A stretch of 64,000 nucleotides of DNA from an uncultured Bacteroidales bacterium (GCA_944322815.1 CALUQB010000012.1:1-64000); one strand, 5' to 3'; counted from the first letter of the stretch, positions 18,406 through 26,943 are shown. The notes: generated from the letters alone by a model not told the origin. Translations and numbers: made by a program.

Positions 18406-20268
18406 TTACAATATGCAGATGTCAGTTCCGGTCAGAGTCCTGATATCATCTGTGAAAGTCCATGAGATACCGTTCAGGGAGGTGGCCGTCCCAAAATACT
18501 GTCCGGCACCCTGTATCTTGAACGTGGCGGCGAATACACCGTCCTTATAGTCCAGAAGGAAGTTTTCCCATGAAGAAGATATATCCGTTTTCTTCCATGC
18601 GAATCCGTCTTCGCTCATATATACATTGTCATAAGTCGACAGCAGGAATATTCCGTTCCCGTAGATGATGTCCTGAAATTCGAGGTAACTTCCGTCGAAA
18701 CTGCAGGTCCCTTTTTTCCACGATATCCCGTCCGAAGATACGGCCGCTTCACGGTTGTTGTTCATGATGAAGAACTTGCCGTCTCCGTATTCCATCAGGG
18801 AGGTATAATTTATCGGTATGAAGGATGCAGTGTTTTTCCAATTGCGCCCGTCATTTGAATAATATACGAAGCCGCTGTTCTGGATGGCCAGGAATTTCCC
18901 GTTTCCGAATTCGATATCCGTGATATCCCGGGACGGCAGTGTCGTCGGATTCCAGTATTTCCCGTCATACGAAAAGTATCCCTGACCGTCATCAGTCATG
19001 CCAAGGAAAATCCCGTTTCCATATTCGACATCTTCCAGTCTGTATCCCAGGTCCGTGACTTCCCATGTCTTCCCGTCTGAAGAGACTCCTGCCAGGCCGT
19101 TGCCTCCGGTCAGGTCTGTATGCCCGATGGCCAGATACATGTTCCCTCCTCTGATCGCTTTTTCCCAGTAGGTCATGCCGCGGTCTAAAAAGTACTGGGT
19201 CGTGATACCGTATTCGCTGAACCAGACGCAGTTTTGATTGTCAAGCACGAAAAGCGGGACATCCGCATAGACATCAGGTTCCACCAGCCATGACGGAGTA
19301 GCTATGGCATCTCTGGAAGGCCTGAGAGTCACGGCGTTTTCAGTATTTCTGATGACATTGAAGTCGGATGTCGCATCCTGGCCCAGATAGAAGCGGTACA
19401 GGACTTCTCCATACAGGTTTTCGGTCCCGTCCAGTTCTCCGGTCACTTCTATGTAGGAACAGATACCTGATTTTCCAGGAATATTGTCCGGAACCTTTTC
19501 CCATGAATTGCCGTTTGAGGGCAGCAGTTCGCCCTGGCAGTTCTCAGGCAGATACAGGATTATGTCCCCTCCGCCATTCAGTGTCCCGATGTCGGTCCCT
19601 GACGCGGTATCACCGTTGGATACGGATGTCGCTGCGGATTCGGCAAAAAGGGAAACCGATGTCGCTGCCTGTCTTATCCGTACGCCTGTTATCTTCAGTC
19701 CGGGAAGTTCTTCCGAATCCACACTGAAACGGATCTTCGAATACAGCCTTTCCAGCATGATGTTGATGATGACACCGTCCCCGGTCACGGTAAATCCGCC
19801 GTATGCGGCCATAGGAATTCCTTCTGAAGGCTCTCCTGGCGAGACGTTTATCCTGCTGGATTTCAGTACCGTTTCTTTCTCCGGGATCCGGTCCCTCTGA
19901 ATGTTGGCTGTCGCGTAGTAATTGTAATATTTTCCTGCATTGAGTTCCATCTGTCCGTCGCGGCTGTCCTGCAGATCCAGGGTTCCCACGAGGAGTCCGT
20001 CATTGTACACGGATATGATGATATTTCCGGCTGCAGTTTCCGATACTCTGGTGACAGCACCGTCTCCTTCATCCTGCGATGTCCCGGACACGTATGTGCG
20101 GAATGATACGCGGACTTTCTCGTATTCGTCATATACCTCTTCCTGATCTTCCATGAATCCTTCAGGTTCGATACCGGCACAGCCTGCTGCTGTCAGAATA
20201 CTGCATGCGGCCATGACATGAAGCAGAATGGCACACCCTCTCTCTTTTCTCGTCTTGATCGTTTTCAT
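18406..20268 (-). CDS. Surface lipoprotein: DUF4906/fimbrillin-like N-terminus plus propeller-type repeats
   Basis: 620 residues from the ATG at 20268. A lipoprotein signal ends at C30 (ILTAAGC). Residues about 50-310 resemble Bacteroidales fimbrial-tip/DUF4906 proteins, notably the block FYLGQDATSDFNVIRNTENA near 295-315. The C-terminal half (about 330-620) holds at least five ~45-residue units, each with a Y/FGNGxFL strand followed by a YxSxDGxxWxxT turn, like BNR/WD-type beta-propeller blades. Such a protein would sit on the cell surface and bind a ligand, perhaps glycan or protein. The ligand is unknown, and no stalk fimbrillin gene adjoins it. Confidence 0.75.
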   Translation of the reverse strand: MKTIKTRKERGCAILLHVMAACSILTAAGCAGIEPEGFMEDQEEVYDEYEKVRVSFRTYVSGTSQDEGDGAVTRVSETAAGNIIISVYNDGLLVGTLDLQDSRDGQMELNAGKYYNYYATANIQRDRIPEKETVLKSSRINVSPGEPSEGIPMAAYGGFTVTGDGVIINIMLERLYSKIRFSVDSEELPGLKITGVRIRQAATSVSLFAESAATSVSNGDTASGTDIGTLNGGGDIILYLPENCQGELLPSNGNSWEKVPDNIPGKSGICSYIEVTGELDGTENLYGEVLYRFYLGQDATSDFNVIRNTENAVTLRPSRDAIATPSWLVEPDVYADVPLFVLDNQNCVWFSEYGITTQYFLDRGMTYWEKAIRGGNMYLAIGHTDLTGGNGLAGVSSDGKTWEVTDLGYRLEDVEYGNGIFLGMTDDGQGYFSYDGKYWNPTTLPSRDITDIEFGNGKFLAIQNSGFVYYSNDGRNWKNTASFIPINYTSLMEYGDGKFFIMNNNREAAVSSDGISWKKGTCSFDGSYLEFQDIIYGNGIFLLSTYDNVYMSEDGFAWKKTDISSSWENFLLDYKDGVFAATFKIQGAGQYFGTATSLNGISWTFTDDIRTLTGTDICIL

Positions 20269-20329
20269 ATCCAATATAAGTTATCTGATTTCCGGCTTGT
20301 TTCCGCCAACCGGCGGTTTACGGCAAGCG

Positions 20330-20364
20330 CAAAAATATGCAGAGAGGATCGTTCCGGATGTCAA
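20330..20364 (-). promoter_or_regulatory. Candidate promoter of the surface lipoprotein gene
   Basis: On the minus strand TATTTTTG (20337-20330) matches the -7 consensus, and TTG (20364-20362) lies 24 bp upstream, slightly longer than usual. The predicted leader is about 55 nt. Confidence 0.35.
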
Positions 20365-20437
20365 AAAAAGAAAAACAAGATGCAAAAAAAAGAAAAAGAC
20401 GTATGTGAGAGCTGTCCCGGATGATTTTTCTGATTTT

Positions 20438-20455
20438 TAACTTTGATTAATCAAA
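20438..20455 (+). promoter_or_regulatory. -7 element overlapping a 14-bp palindrome
   Basis: TAACTTTG (20438-20445) matches TAnnTTTG upstream of the CDP-alcohol phosphatidyltransferase gene. It overlaps the perfect palindrome TTTGATTAATCAAA (20442-20455), which could be an operator. No clear -33 TTG is present. Confidence 0.35.
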
Positions 20456-20526
20456 AAATTGCTAATTTTAAAAAATATTGTTAAAAACATGACGGAAGCA
20501 GACGGTCCGCCAAACAAGTACAGGAT

Positions 20527-21237
20527 ATGACGAAGAGAGAAGAATCCGTCAGGATACAGACATCACTCCTGAACGGAATTGAGAAAAAGGTATTGGTGTG
20601 GCTGGCCGAAAGGCAGCCTGAATGGATGACATCGGATATTCTGACGGTCATCGGGTCCCTGGGAGCTATTATCATTGCGGCCGGTTTCATACTGGCCGGG
20701 ACGAAAGACATACATTTTCTGTGGCTCAGTTCGCTCGGTTTCGTGATCAACTGGTACGGAGACTCGTTGGACGGTACTCTGGCCAGGGTCAGGAACAGGC
20801 AGAGACCGGTTTACGGGTACTATCTGGACCATACGGTGGATGCCATAAACGAAGTCATCATGTTCGTCGGAGCAGGACTGTCCGGTCTGGTGCATTTCGA
20901 GATAGCCATGGCCATCCTTGTGCTGTATCTGATGCTGACCATCAATGTCAGCGTGAATGCGCATCTGAAAAAGGAATTCTGTCTGACATACGCGAAGATG
21001 GGACCTACTGAATTCCGTATCATCATGATCATAGTGAATACCGTACTGATGTATGTCCGCCCGGTCATGAGATTCTCTACGGAAATCACGATCGCAGGGG
21101 AGTCCGTGACTCTCACGGCGCTGGATACGGTGGCCGGCGTGATCTTTTTCGTGCTTCTGGTCATCTATCTGGTGACCATTATCAAGGACGCGCGCGACTA
21201 CGACCGCATAGATCCCATGCCCGGGAAAAAACAGTAG
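20527..21237 (+). CDS. CDP-alcohol phosphatidyltransferase family membrane protein
   Basis: 236 residues with about six membrane helices. The family signature DG-x2-AR-x9-G-x3-D-x3-D is complete at D82-G83, A86-R87, G97, D101 and D105; the two last Asp residues bind the catalytic Mg2+. These enzymes displace CMP from a CDP-alcohol to form a phosphodiester lipid such as phosphatidylglycerol phosphate, phosphatidylserine or phosphatidylinositol. The acceptor alcohol cannot be told from sequence. The gene is single, divergent from the lipoprotein and convergent with the helicase. Confidence 0.88.
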   Translation: MTKREESVRIQTSLLNGIEKKVLVWLAERQPEWMTSDILTVIGSLGAIIIAAGFILAGTKDIHFLWLSSLGFVINWYGDSLDGTLARVRNRQRPVYGYYLDHTVDAINEVIMFVGAGLSGLVHFEIAMAILVLYLMLTINVSVNAHLKKEFCLTYAKMGPTEFRIIMIIVNTVLMYVRPVMRFSTEITIAGESVTLTALDTVAGVIFFVLLVIYLVTIIKDARDYDRIDPMPGKKQ

Positions 21238-21244
21238 CAGGTCG

Positions 21245-22927
21245 CTATCTCAGCAGTGAGGCGCTGAGACGCCTTTTGTCGTACAAGGCTCCGTTTAGCT
21301 GCGATTTGGCGTATTCAGCGACTTTGTCTTTAAGGGCTACGTAAAGGAATTCGTTGAATATCTCTATCTTTCCTACGGCCTTTTTCCCTATGCCGCAGGC
21401 TTTCATGATGGATATTATATCGCGTGGTATCACCCTGTTCTTGTATCCCAGGTTCAGGCGCAGCCATACGAACCCTTGTTCGCATACTCCGGGATTGCCG
21501 TCCCTGGCTTTCCTTTCTTTCCTGACGGCATTGTCGCCGGAGGCGGCATCCTGATCCTGTCCTGCATCGGACGACTTCCTGCGGTTTCTGCTCTCTTTTT
21601 CCGGAATATTGAGGTCTTTGGCTTTCCGGTAATAGTCGAAGAAGCGGTTGAATTCGTATGACAGGATCTTCTTGACCAGATCTTCACGTGATATCCCGTC
21701 CCACAGTTCATTGATGACAGGCATGAAAGAGTATATGTCATCCCTGACTTCCACGCTGTTGATGCCGTTTATCAGATGTACGAGCTGACGTTCGCAGATT
21801 TCCCTTGCTCCAGGAACGGGGAGTCTGGTGAACTGTTTCCTGATCACGGCTTCTATCCGCCTGATCTTGCCTCTTTCCCTCTGGTTTATGATGGCTATGG
21901 ATACTCCCTTCTTGTCGGCACGTCCCGTCCTTCCGCTCCTGTGGGTGTACAGCTCGATTTCCTGAGGAAGGTTGTAGTTGATCACATGGGTGAGGTCATT
22001 CACGTCTATGCCTCTGGCTGCCACATCAGTGGCTACAAGCATGTGGAGTGCGTGGCGCTTGAATCTTTCCATCACATGGTCTCTCTGCGCCTGGGACAGG
22101 TCTCCATGCAGGGCATCTGCATCATATCCGTCTTTCTGAAGGGCATCAGCTATCTTCTGAGTCTCTTCACGGGTCTTGCAGAACACTATGGCGTAAATGT
22201 CCGGATTGTAGTCGGCGATCCTTTTCAGTGCCGCATACCTGTCATCTTCCTTCACCATATAGTAGTAGTGCTCGACATTGGCCGAACCTGCGTTCCTCTG
22301 CCCGACAGTCACTATTTCAGGATCTTTCATATAGCTTTTGGCTATGTTCTCCACTTCCTTTGGCAGAGTGGCAGAAAACAGCAGGGATCTCCTCGTTTCA
22401 GGAGCCTGGCTCAATATGGCATCCAGTTCGTCCTTGAAACCCATGTTCAACATCTCGTCAGCTTCATCGAGAATAAGCGTGCTGATACCGGAAATGTCTG
22501 CGGCCTCCCGTTTCAGGAGATCGAGCAGACGGCCCGGAGTCGCCACTATGATGTGTGCGCCTCTGCCCAGGTCCTTGATCTGTCCTGTTATGTTCGCCCC
22601 TCCGTACACTGAAACGATCCTGATACCCTCCAGATATTTCGAATAGTTGGTCAGATCCTGCGATATCTGGCGGCAGAGTTCCCGTGTAGGACAGAGTACC
22701 AATATCTGTGTTTTCGGATTTTTCAGGTCCAGATACTCCAGTGCTGGCAGTCCGAATGCGGCCGTCTTGCCTGTTCCCGTCTGTGCCAGGCACACGATGT
22801 CACCCTCTTCCATGAGAAGTTTCGGGATCACGGTACCCTGTACGGGGGTAGGTTTTTCAAAGCCAAGTTCGGCCACTGCGTTCAATAGTTCATTTGAGAG
22901 CCCAAGTTCGAGAAAGTCTGCTACCAT
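21245..22927 (-). CDS. DEAD-box ATP-dependent RNA helicase with DbpA-type C-terminal domain
   Basis: 560 residues from the ATG at 22927; a TTG two codons upstream is possible. All core motifs are present: Q-motif (GFEKPTPVQ), Walker A AQTGTGKT, PTRELCRQ, TPGRLLDLL, DEAD in LILDEADEML, SATLP, and HRSGRTGRADKKG. After an R/D-rich linker (about 440-475) a DbpA-like RNA-recognition fold closes the protein (about 480-555; FVWLRLNLGYKNRV, GKIEIFNEFLYVAL). Such CsdA/DeaD-type helicases unwind short duplexes in ribosome assembly and mRNA decay. Confidence 0.95.
   Translation of the reverse strand: MVADFLELGLSNELLNAVAELGFEKPTPVQGTVIPKLLMEEGDIVCLAQTGTGKTAAFGLPALEYLDLKNPKTQILVLCPTRELCRQISQDLTNYSKYLEGIRIVSVYGGANITGQIKDLGRGAHIIVATPGRLLDLLKREAADISGISTLILDEADEMLNMGFKDELDAILSQAPETRRSLLFSATLPKEVENIAKSYMKDPEIVTVGQRNAGSANVEHYYYMVKEDDRYAALKRIADYNPDIYAIVFCKTREETQKIADALQKDGYDADALHGDLSQAQRDHVMERFKRHALHMLVATDVAARGIDVNDLTHVINYNLPQEIELYTHRSGRTGRADKKGVSIAIINQRERGKIRRIEAVIRKQFTRLPVPGAREICERQLVHLINGINSVEVRDDIYSFMPVINELWDGISREDLVKKILSYEFNRFFDYYRKAKDLNIPEKESRNRRKSSDAGQDQDAASGDNAVRKERKARDGNPGVCEQGFVWLRLNLGYKNRVIPRDIISIMKACGIGKKAVGKIEIFNEFLYVALKDKVAEYAKSQLNGALYDKRRLSASLLR
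21248..21269 (+). terminator. Weak hairpin at the convergent junction
   Basis: A perfect 7-bp stem (TCTCAGC / GCTGAGA) with an 8-nt loop, 10 bp after the CDP-alcohol phosphatidyltransferase stop, followed shortly by CCTTTTG. It also lies in the last codons of the convergent helicase gene. It may serve the plus-strand gene, but the T-run is short. Confidence 0.3.
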
Positions 22928-22952
22928 ATCCAATTGTTACTTTTAACGCGCG

Positions 22953-22960
22953 CAAAGATA
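22953..22960 (-). promoter_or_regulatory. Candidate -7 element of the DEAD-box helicase gene
   Basis: TATCTTTG on the minus strand, 25 bp upstream of the helicase start, is a perfect -7 match. No TTG lies at the expected -33 position. Confidence 0.4.
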
Positions 22961-22980
22961 AGCAGAATTTTTAAATTAGT

Positions 22981-23011
22981 TTGGCCCGGAATTTTCAATA
23001 TAGTATCTTTG
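22981..23011 (+). promoter_or_regulatory. Promoter of the alpha-amylase gene
   Basis: TTG (22981-22983) and TATCTTTG (23004-23011) are separated by 20 bp, an exact fit to the Bacteroidetes -33/-7 promoter. The predicted leader is about 50 nt. Confidence 0.65.
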
Positions 23012-23069
23012 TAAGATTTAAGTATAATAATGACACAGACCCCGGCCCTGTCCGGGATGACAGAAAACG

Positions 23070-24872
23070 ATGGAAAAACCGATCATATACCAGGTGCTCC
23101 CGAGACTGTGGGGCAATGACTGCGAGTCCCGCGTCTGCGGCGGCTCGCTTGAAGAAAACGGTACCGGCAAACTGTCGGATATTGACAGCCCGGCGCTTGA
23201 ATATTTCAAGTGGCTGGGCTGTACTCATATCTGGTACACCGGTATCATCAGACATTCCACCAAAACGGCTTCCGCCGGATGTGCGCCTTCGAACCCCCAG
23301 TTCGTGAAAGGAGAAGCCGGTTCCCCTTATGCCATATCCGACTACTTCGACGTGAATCCGTATCTGGCCGACGATCCGGAGCACAGGATGGATGAGTTCG
23401 AATCTCTCGTGGAGAGAACTCATGATGCGGGGCTGAAAGTGATCATAGACTTCGTTCCGAACCACGTGGCCAGAGATTACGGGATGCTTCCGGACGGTTC
23501 CGGAAAGACCACCCTCGGTGCCGGGGATGACAAGTCCGTCCACTGGTCTCCGGACAATGATTTCTTCTACTATCCCTCACAGGCCCTCGTGCTTCCGAAT
23601 ACGGAGGCGTTCAAGTCTGAAATCCGGGATCTGGAAGACGGGAATTTCGACAGAAGTTTTGAAATCATCCCGAAATGGCTTGTGAACGAGTGTCGTGATG
23701 TCTTCGGAAAGACTTCGGCTGCAGAATATCGCGAGTTCCTGTCCCGGTACGGACATCTTCTGGAGCCGTTCACGGAGATGCCGGCCAAGGCTACGGGCAA
23801 TTCATATACTGCTACCCCAGGAATGAATGACTGGTACGAGACAGTGAAGATAAATTACTGTGACTCTCATACGAGAACGTGGGACAAAATGCTGTCAGTC
23901 ATCGAATTCTGGCTGTCAAAAGGGGTGGACGGATTCCGTTGCGACATGGTCGAGCTTGTTCCGTGGCAGTTCATGCAGTGGCTGATAGCCAGAGCCAGGG
24001 CGGAATATCCTGACGTCATTTTCATTGCCGAAGTATATAAGAAGGATCTGTACAGAAAATATATCAGGGAAGTGGGTTTCGACTATCTCTATGACAAATC
24101 CGGGCTGTATGACACGCTGAGGGTCATCGAGGAAGCAAACCTGAACAGCTATGGCATGCCTATCGAGCTATGGCAGTCATCCAGAGGCATTACCAGGAAC
24201 TGGCAGTTCCTGGGAGACATACAGTCGTACATGCTCAATTTTCTGGAAAATCATGACGAACAGAGATTCGCCTCTTCTTTCTTCGGGAAAAAGGCTGAAA
24301 ATTCAGTAGCACCCCTGACTGTGGCACTGTACCTGAACAGGGCTCCGTTCATGGTATATGCCGGTGAAGAAATGGGTGAGTGCGGAATGGATCATGAGGG
24401 CTTCAGCGGCCGTGACGGGCGTACCTCCATTTTCGACTGGTGGGGTGTGGCTTCGCTTCAGTCGTTGAGGAAAATCATTGCCGCAGGCATATACAAGACA
24501 GACGGGCCGTGGCCGGAAGAGTATGCGCAGCATGAAGCCTTTTTCAGAAAATTTACGGGGATGGTGAGGTTCGCGGCTACGGATGGTGCGGTGCGCAAGG
24601 GTATGACATACGATCTTTGTTATTGCAACACGAATTCCGATGGATTCAATATAGACAGGCATTTCGCTTTCCTCCGAGACCATCTCGACGAGACACTGCT
24701 TTTCGTGGCGAATTTCTCCACCCAGGAAGCCAGAATGAAACTGAAGATTCCTCCGCATGCTTTCGAATGGCTGGAACTGGCCCCGACGGAAACGGTAAAT
24801 CCGGATACCTCTATAGAAGTGACAGTCCCGCCGATGGACGGAGTGATGATCTGTCTGAGTCAGAATAAATGA
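23070..24872 (+). CDS. GH13 alpha-amylase family glycosidase
   Basis: 600 residues. The four conserved GH13 regions are present: DFVPNH (127-132), GFRCD with the nucleophile D292, the acid/base E321 in IFIAEVYK, and NHDEQR with D396. There is no evident signal peptide, so it should act in the cytoplasm on alpha-glucans such as glycogen or imported maltodextrin. An all-beta C-terminal domain (about 510-600) ends it. It begins with a short variant of the amylase barrel (MEKPIIYQVLPRLWGN). It is a single gene with its own promoter and a strong terminator. Confidence 0.93.
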   Translation: MEKPIIYQVLPRLWGNDCESRVCGGSLEENGTGKLSDIDSPALEYFKWLGCTHIWYTGIIRHSTKTASAGCAPSNPQFVKGEAGSPYAISDYFDVNPYLADDPEHRMDEFESLVERTHDAGLKVIIDFVPNHVARDYGMLPDGSGKTTLGAGDDKSVHWSPDNDFFYYPSQALVLPNTEAFKSEIRDLEDGNFDRSFEIIPKWLVNECRDVFGKTSAAEYREFLSRYGHLLEPFTEMPAKATGNSYTATPGMNDWYETVKINYCDSHTRTWDKMLSVIEFWLSKGVDGFRCDMVELVPWQFMQWLIARARAEYPDVIFIAEVYKKDLYRKYIREVGFDYLYDKSGLYDTLRVIEEANLNSYGMPIELWQSSRGITRNWQFLGDIQSYMLNFLENHDEQRFASSFFGKKAENSVAPLTVALYLNRAPFMVYAGEEMGECGMDHEGFSGRDGRTSIFDWWGVASLQSLRKIIAAGIYKTDGPWPEEYAQHEAFFRKFTGMVRFAATDGAVRKGMTYDLCYCNTNSDGFNIDRHFAFLRDHLDETLLFVANFSTQEARMKLKIPPHAFEWLELAPTETVNPDTSIEVTVPPMDGVMICLSQNK

Positions 24873-24908
24873 AAACAGCGGCGAATCGTTCAAGTTCGCC
24901 GCTGTTTT
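24872..24908. terminator. Perfect bidirectional Rho-independent terminator
   Basis: A 14-bp perfect inverted repeat (AAAACAGCGGCGAA / TTCGCCGCTGTTTT) with a 9-nt loop. It has a GC core and T-runs on both strands, and fits exactly between the stops of the convergent amylase and nucleotidyltransferase genes. It should terminate both. Confidence 0.9.
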
Positions 24909-26108
24909 TCATACTTCGTGGACAAAAGCGAAGAAGCCTATGTACCAGAGGTGGAAATAATGCCTGAGCGTCTGGCGGTGCGAGAACTTGAACCGGCTCA
25001 GAAACAGAATGTGATGATTTATCAGGCTGCCGGCTTTCTTCAGTATCACAGGACGTTGCTGATGGGCAGGCCTGGATTTGTTCTGACCGAAGTTACCGTC
25101 ATCCAGCACGGTTTCAAGCAGTTTGTCAGTAAGTCCGGCGGGCCTCCCTTCATATAGCAGGGCCTCCTCTGCAGGAAGTCCGAGATGATTTACCAGCAGG
25201 CTCACGAACAGTTTCCATTCCCTGTCCAGCTTGTATGTCCTGAGACAGGATTCGAATTCCCCGATATCGATGTCGTCATGATACCTGTGCAGGAGTACGG
25301 CCACATCACACAGCTGGCGCAGTCCCAGGCCGTTTATCATGAAATGAAAGAACGCATGGCCGAACGTGTAGAATATGTTGAACATCGGCGACGGTACCAG
25401 AACGGTTCCTCCATGGCCTGAAACAGAATCCGCTGTCCCGTCCAGATGCTTGCCGAGGACGATCCTCAGCCCTTCTCCGGCCAGTTTTCCACGTTCCCAT
25501 GTCCTGTACTTACTGGCCATCCTAATGCCCGGCATGCTCAGTGCATGACGGTGCAGCTCCAGGTCCATGCCACGGAATATGAAGCCTATATGCTTCTCTT
25601 TTTCTGCCGAACCTTCTGCGGCATCAGGCCATTTTCCGATGATATCCGCGGCTTTCCTGTAGTTCTCCTCTCCTACATACATGTCAATGTCCCCGCACTG
25701 CCGGTGTTCCGGAATCCTGTATAGGACTGCGAGACCCTGTCCTTTCAGAAGAACCGGCCTGATGCCGGCTGCCTCCAGCCTGGAAGATATCTCCGCCGAT
25801 GCCTCATCTAACTCCCTGTTCAGTCCTTCGACCTTGTCTACGTATGCCAGAAGCCTGAACAGCGCCGGACCCTGCAGTCTCATCCCTGTCGGAAGAGAGA
25901 GCATCCCGTCATAAACAAGCGGAAGTACGGCCTGTGTCCTGGCCAGATACAGTATGCCTTTCCAGTCCGGTTCCGTTCCTTCTCCGAAAAACTTCATATC
26001 GGCAGGTTTCCCCCACAGGCCGGACCTGAGAAGTGCCATGAACTGTTGTTCAGCCTTCCGGCTGACAATGTCTGAAACTTTCATGAAAACAATCTGTTTG
26101 TTGGACAT
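24909..26108 (-). CDS. Nucleotidyltransferase-fold family protein (NTP_transf_5-like)
   Basis: 399 residues. The nucleotidyltransferase core is suggested by VLLKGQGLAVLYR followed by CGDIDMYVGEENY (about 120-155); the GDID carries the paired acidic residues of the superfamily. The rest is helical with no recognised domain. Family members are often found near surface-polysaccharide loci, which fits its position head-to-head with upxY, but no substrate is established. The start may be 26108 or the downstream ATG at 26084. A -7-like TAAATTTG (26118-26111) just upstream would favour the shorter form. Confidence 0.7.
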   Translation of the reverse strand: MSNKQIVFMKVSDIVSRKAEQQFMALLRSGLWGKPADMKFFGEGTEPDWKGILYLARTQAVLPLVYDGMLSLPTGMRLQGPALFRLLAYVDKVEGLNRELDEASAEISSRLEAAGIRPVLLKGQGLAVLYRIPEHRQCGDIDMYVGEENYRKAADIIGKWPDAAEGSAEKEKHIGFIFRGMDLELHRHALSMPGIRMASKYRTWERGKLAGEGLRIVLGKHLDGTADSVSGHGGTVLVPSPMFNIFYTFGHAFFHFMINGLGLRQLCDVAVLLHRYHDDIDIGEFESCLRTYKLDREWKLFVSLLVNHLGLPAEEALLYEGRPAGLTDKLLETVLDDGNFGQNKSRPAHQQRPVILKKAGSLINHHILFLSRFKFSHRQTLRHYFHLWYIGFFAFVHEV

Positions 26109-26166
26109 TGCAAATTTAAGGCATATTTTCGAAATTCACGAGGCCGGGATACAAGTCGGGCCGCAC

Positions 26167-26188
26167 GTTCGAATACAGTTCGAATTCA
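26167..26188 (+). repeat. 11-bp direct repeat GTTCGAATnCA upstream of upxY
   Basis: Two tandem copies, GTTCGAATACA and GTTCGAATTCA, lie one helical turn apart, just upstream of the upxY promoter. A third TTCGAA is at 26128-26133. They lie between two divergent genes and could bind a regulator. Confidence 0.4.
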
Positions 26189-26197
26189 GAAAAAAAC

Positions 26198-26228
26198 TTG
26201 ATGTTGACGAGATATTTTTATATCTTTG
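26198..26228 (+). promoter_or_regulatory. Promoter of the polysaccharide locus
   Basis: TTG (26198-26200) and TATCTTTG (26221-26228) with a 20-bp spacer give a full match to the Bacteroidetes promoter. Transcription would start near 26233, so translation of upxY most plausibly begins at the ATG 26272. I see no flanking inverted repeats of the kind that mark invertible capsule promoters. Confidence 0.65.
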
Positions 26229-26271
26229 TAAGATGTATGCGCCTGATAAAAGGGTAGATATTGGTTTGGTT

Positions 26272-26841
26272 ATGAATACGATAGCAGCCTGCCAGCCTGA
26301 ACTGGAATGGTATCCGCTCAGGGTGACGTATTCCAGGGAACTCAAAGTGAGGGAGATCCTGGATAATGAAGGGGTGGAGTGTTTCATACCCATGACTGTG
26401 AAAACGGAAACCGTGAACGGACAACGGATCAGAAAGACTGTCCCGGCTGTAAACAACCTGTGTTTCGCCAGAGGTTCCAGAACGATGCTGGAGACTGTGT
26501 TCCTGGAAAAGGGCATGAAGGAATACGTGAGTTTCATCTGGGAAAGAGCCACGAGAAAGCCGATAGTGGTCAGGGACAAGGCCATGGCTGACTTCATCAA
26601 GGTCTCTGAAGCCAGATACGAGGACATAGTCTTCCTTCTGGACGTGAGTTCGAAACTGCGGGCGGGCCAGAGAGTGAGAGTGATGTCAGGCCCCTTTGCA
26701 GGCGTGGAAGGTATAGTGGTGAGAGTGAAGCGTTCCCGCAGAGTCATGGTAGAACTGCCTGGAATGCTGGCTGTAGCGACCGGATACATACCTGACAGTG
26801 ACCTGGAAATACTGGAAAAGGAAACAGGAAAAAAACTTTAA
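26272..26841 (+). CDS. UpxY-type NusG-family antiterminator
   Basis: 189 residues from the ATG at 26272; the ATG at 26233 would give 202 but coincides with the predicted transcription start. An N-terminal NGN domain (WYPLRVTYSRELKVREIL, then GVECFIPM) precedes a C-terminal KOW domain (AGQRVRVMSGPFAGVEGIV). UpxY proteins ride on RNA polymerase and prevent early termination within their own long capsule operon. Position as first gene of a >36-kb plus-strand polysaccharide locus fits. The usual partner gene upxZ, which inhibits other loci, is not found next to it. Confidence 0.88.
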   Translation: MNTIAACQPELEWYPLRVTYSRELKVREILDNEGVECFIPMTVKTETVNGQRIRKTVPAVNNLCFARGSRTMLETVFLEKGMKEYVSFIWERATRKPIVVRDKAMADFIKVSEARYEDIVFLLDVSSKLRAGQRVRVMSGPFAGVEGIVVRVKRSRRVMVELPGMLAVATGYIPDSDLEILEKETGKKL

Positions 26842-26847
26842 ATATCC

Positions 26848-26943
26848 ATGCTTGATTCTGATTTGCTGCTGGATAGCGCAGAAAAGACGGCTGCAGCCGG
26901 TAAAGCATTTATACATGGTCCACTCGGGTACATGCCCGAGTGA
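26848..26943 (+). CDS. Possible 31-residue small ORF/leader peptide downstream of upxY
   Basis: ATG 26848 lies 6 bp after the upxY stop and opens a 31-codon frame ending in TGA at 26941-26943. The peptide starts MLDSDLLLDSAEK and ends GPLGYMPE. Its last codons and stop lie inside the hairpin at 26917-26945, so a translating ribosome would melt that structure. I recognise no family. It could be a leader peptide coupling translation to readthrough, a relic of upxZ, or chance. Confidence 0.35.
   Translation: MLDSDLLLDSAEKTAAAGKAFIHGPLGYMPE

Noticed and set aside
26167-26188. GTTCGAAT resembling the T-loop of a tRNA
   Set aside because: No flanking acceptor stem, anticodon arm or complementary T-stem could be found around it.
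25954-26271. Longer upxY starting upstream inside the nucleotidyltransferase gene
   Set aside because: The extra residues lack NusG similarity, and the clear promoter at 26198-26228 lies downstream of that start.
26100-26272. Invertible promoter as found at Bacteroides capsule loci
   Set aside because: I found no pair of inverted repeats flanking the promoter and no adjacent recombinase gene.
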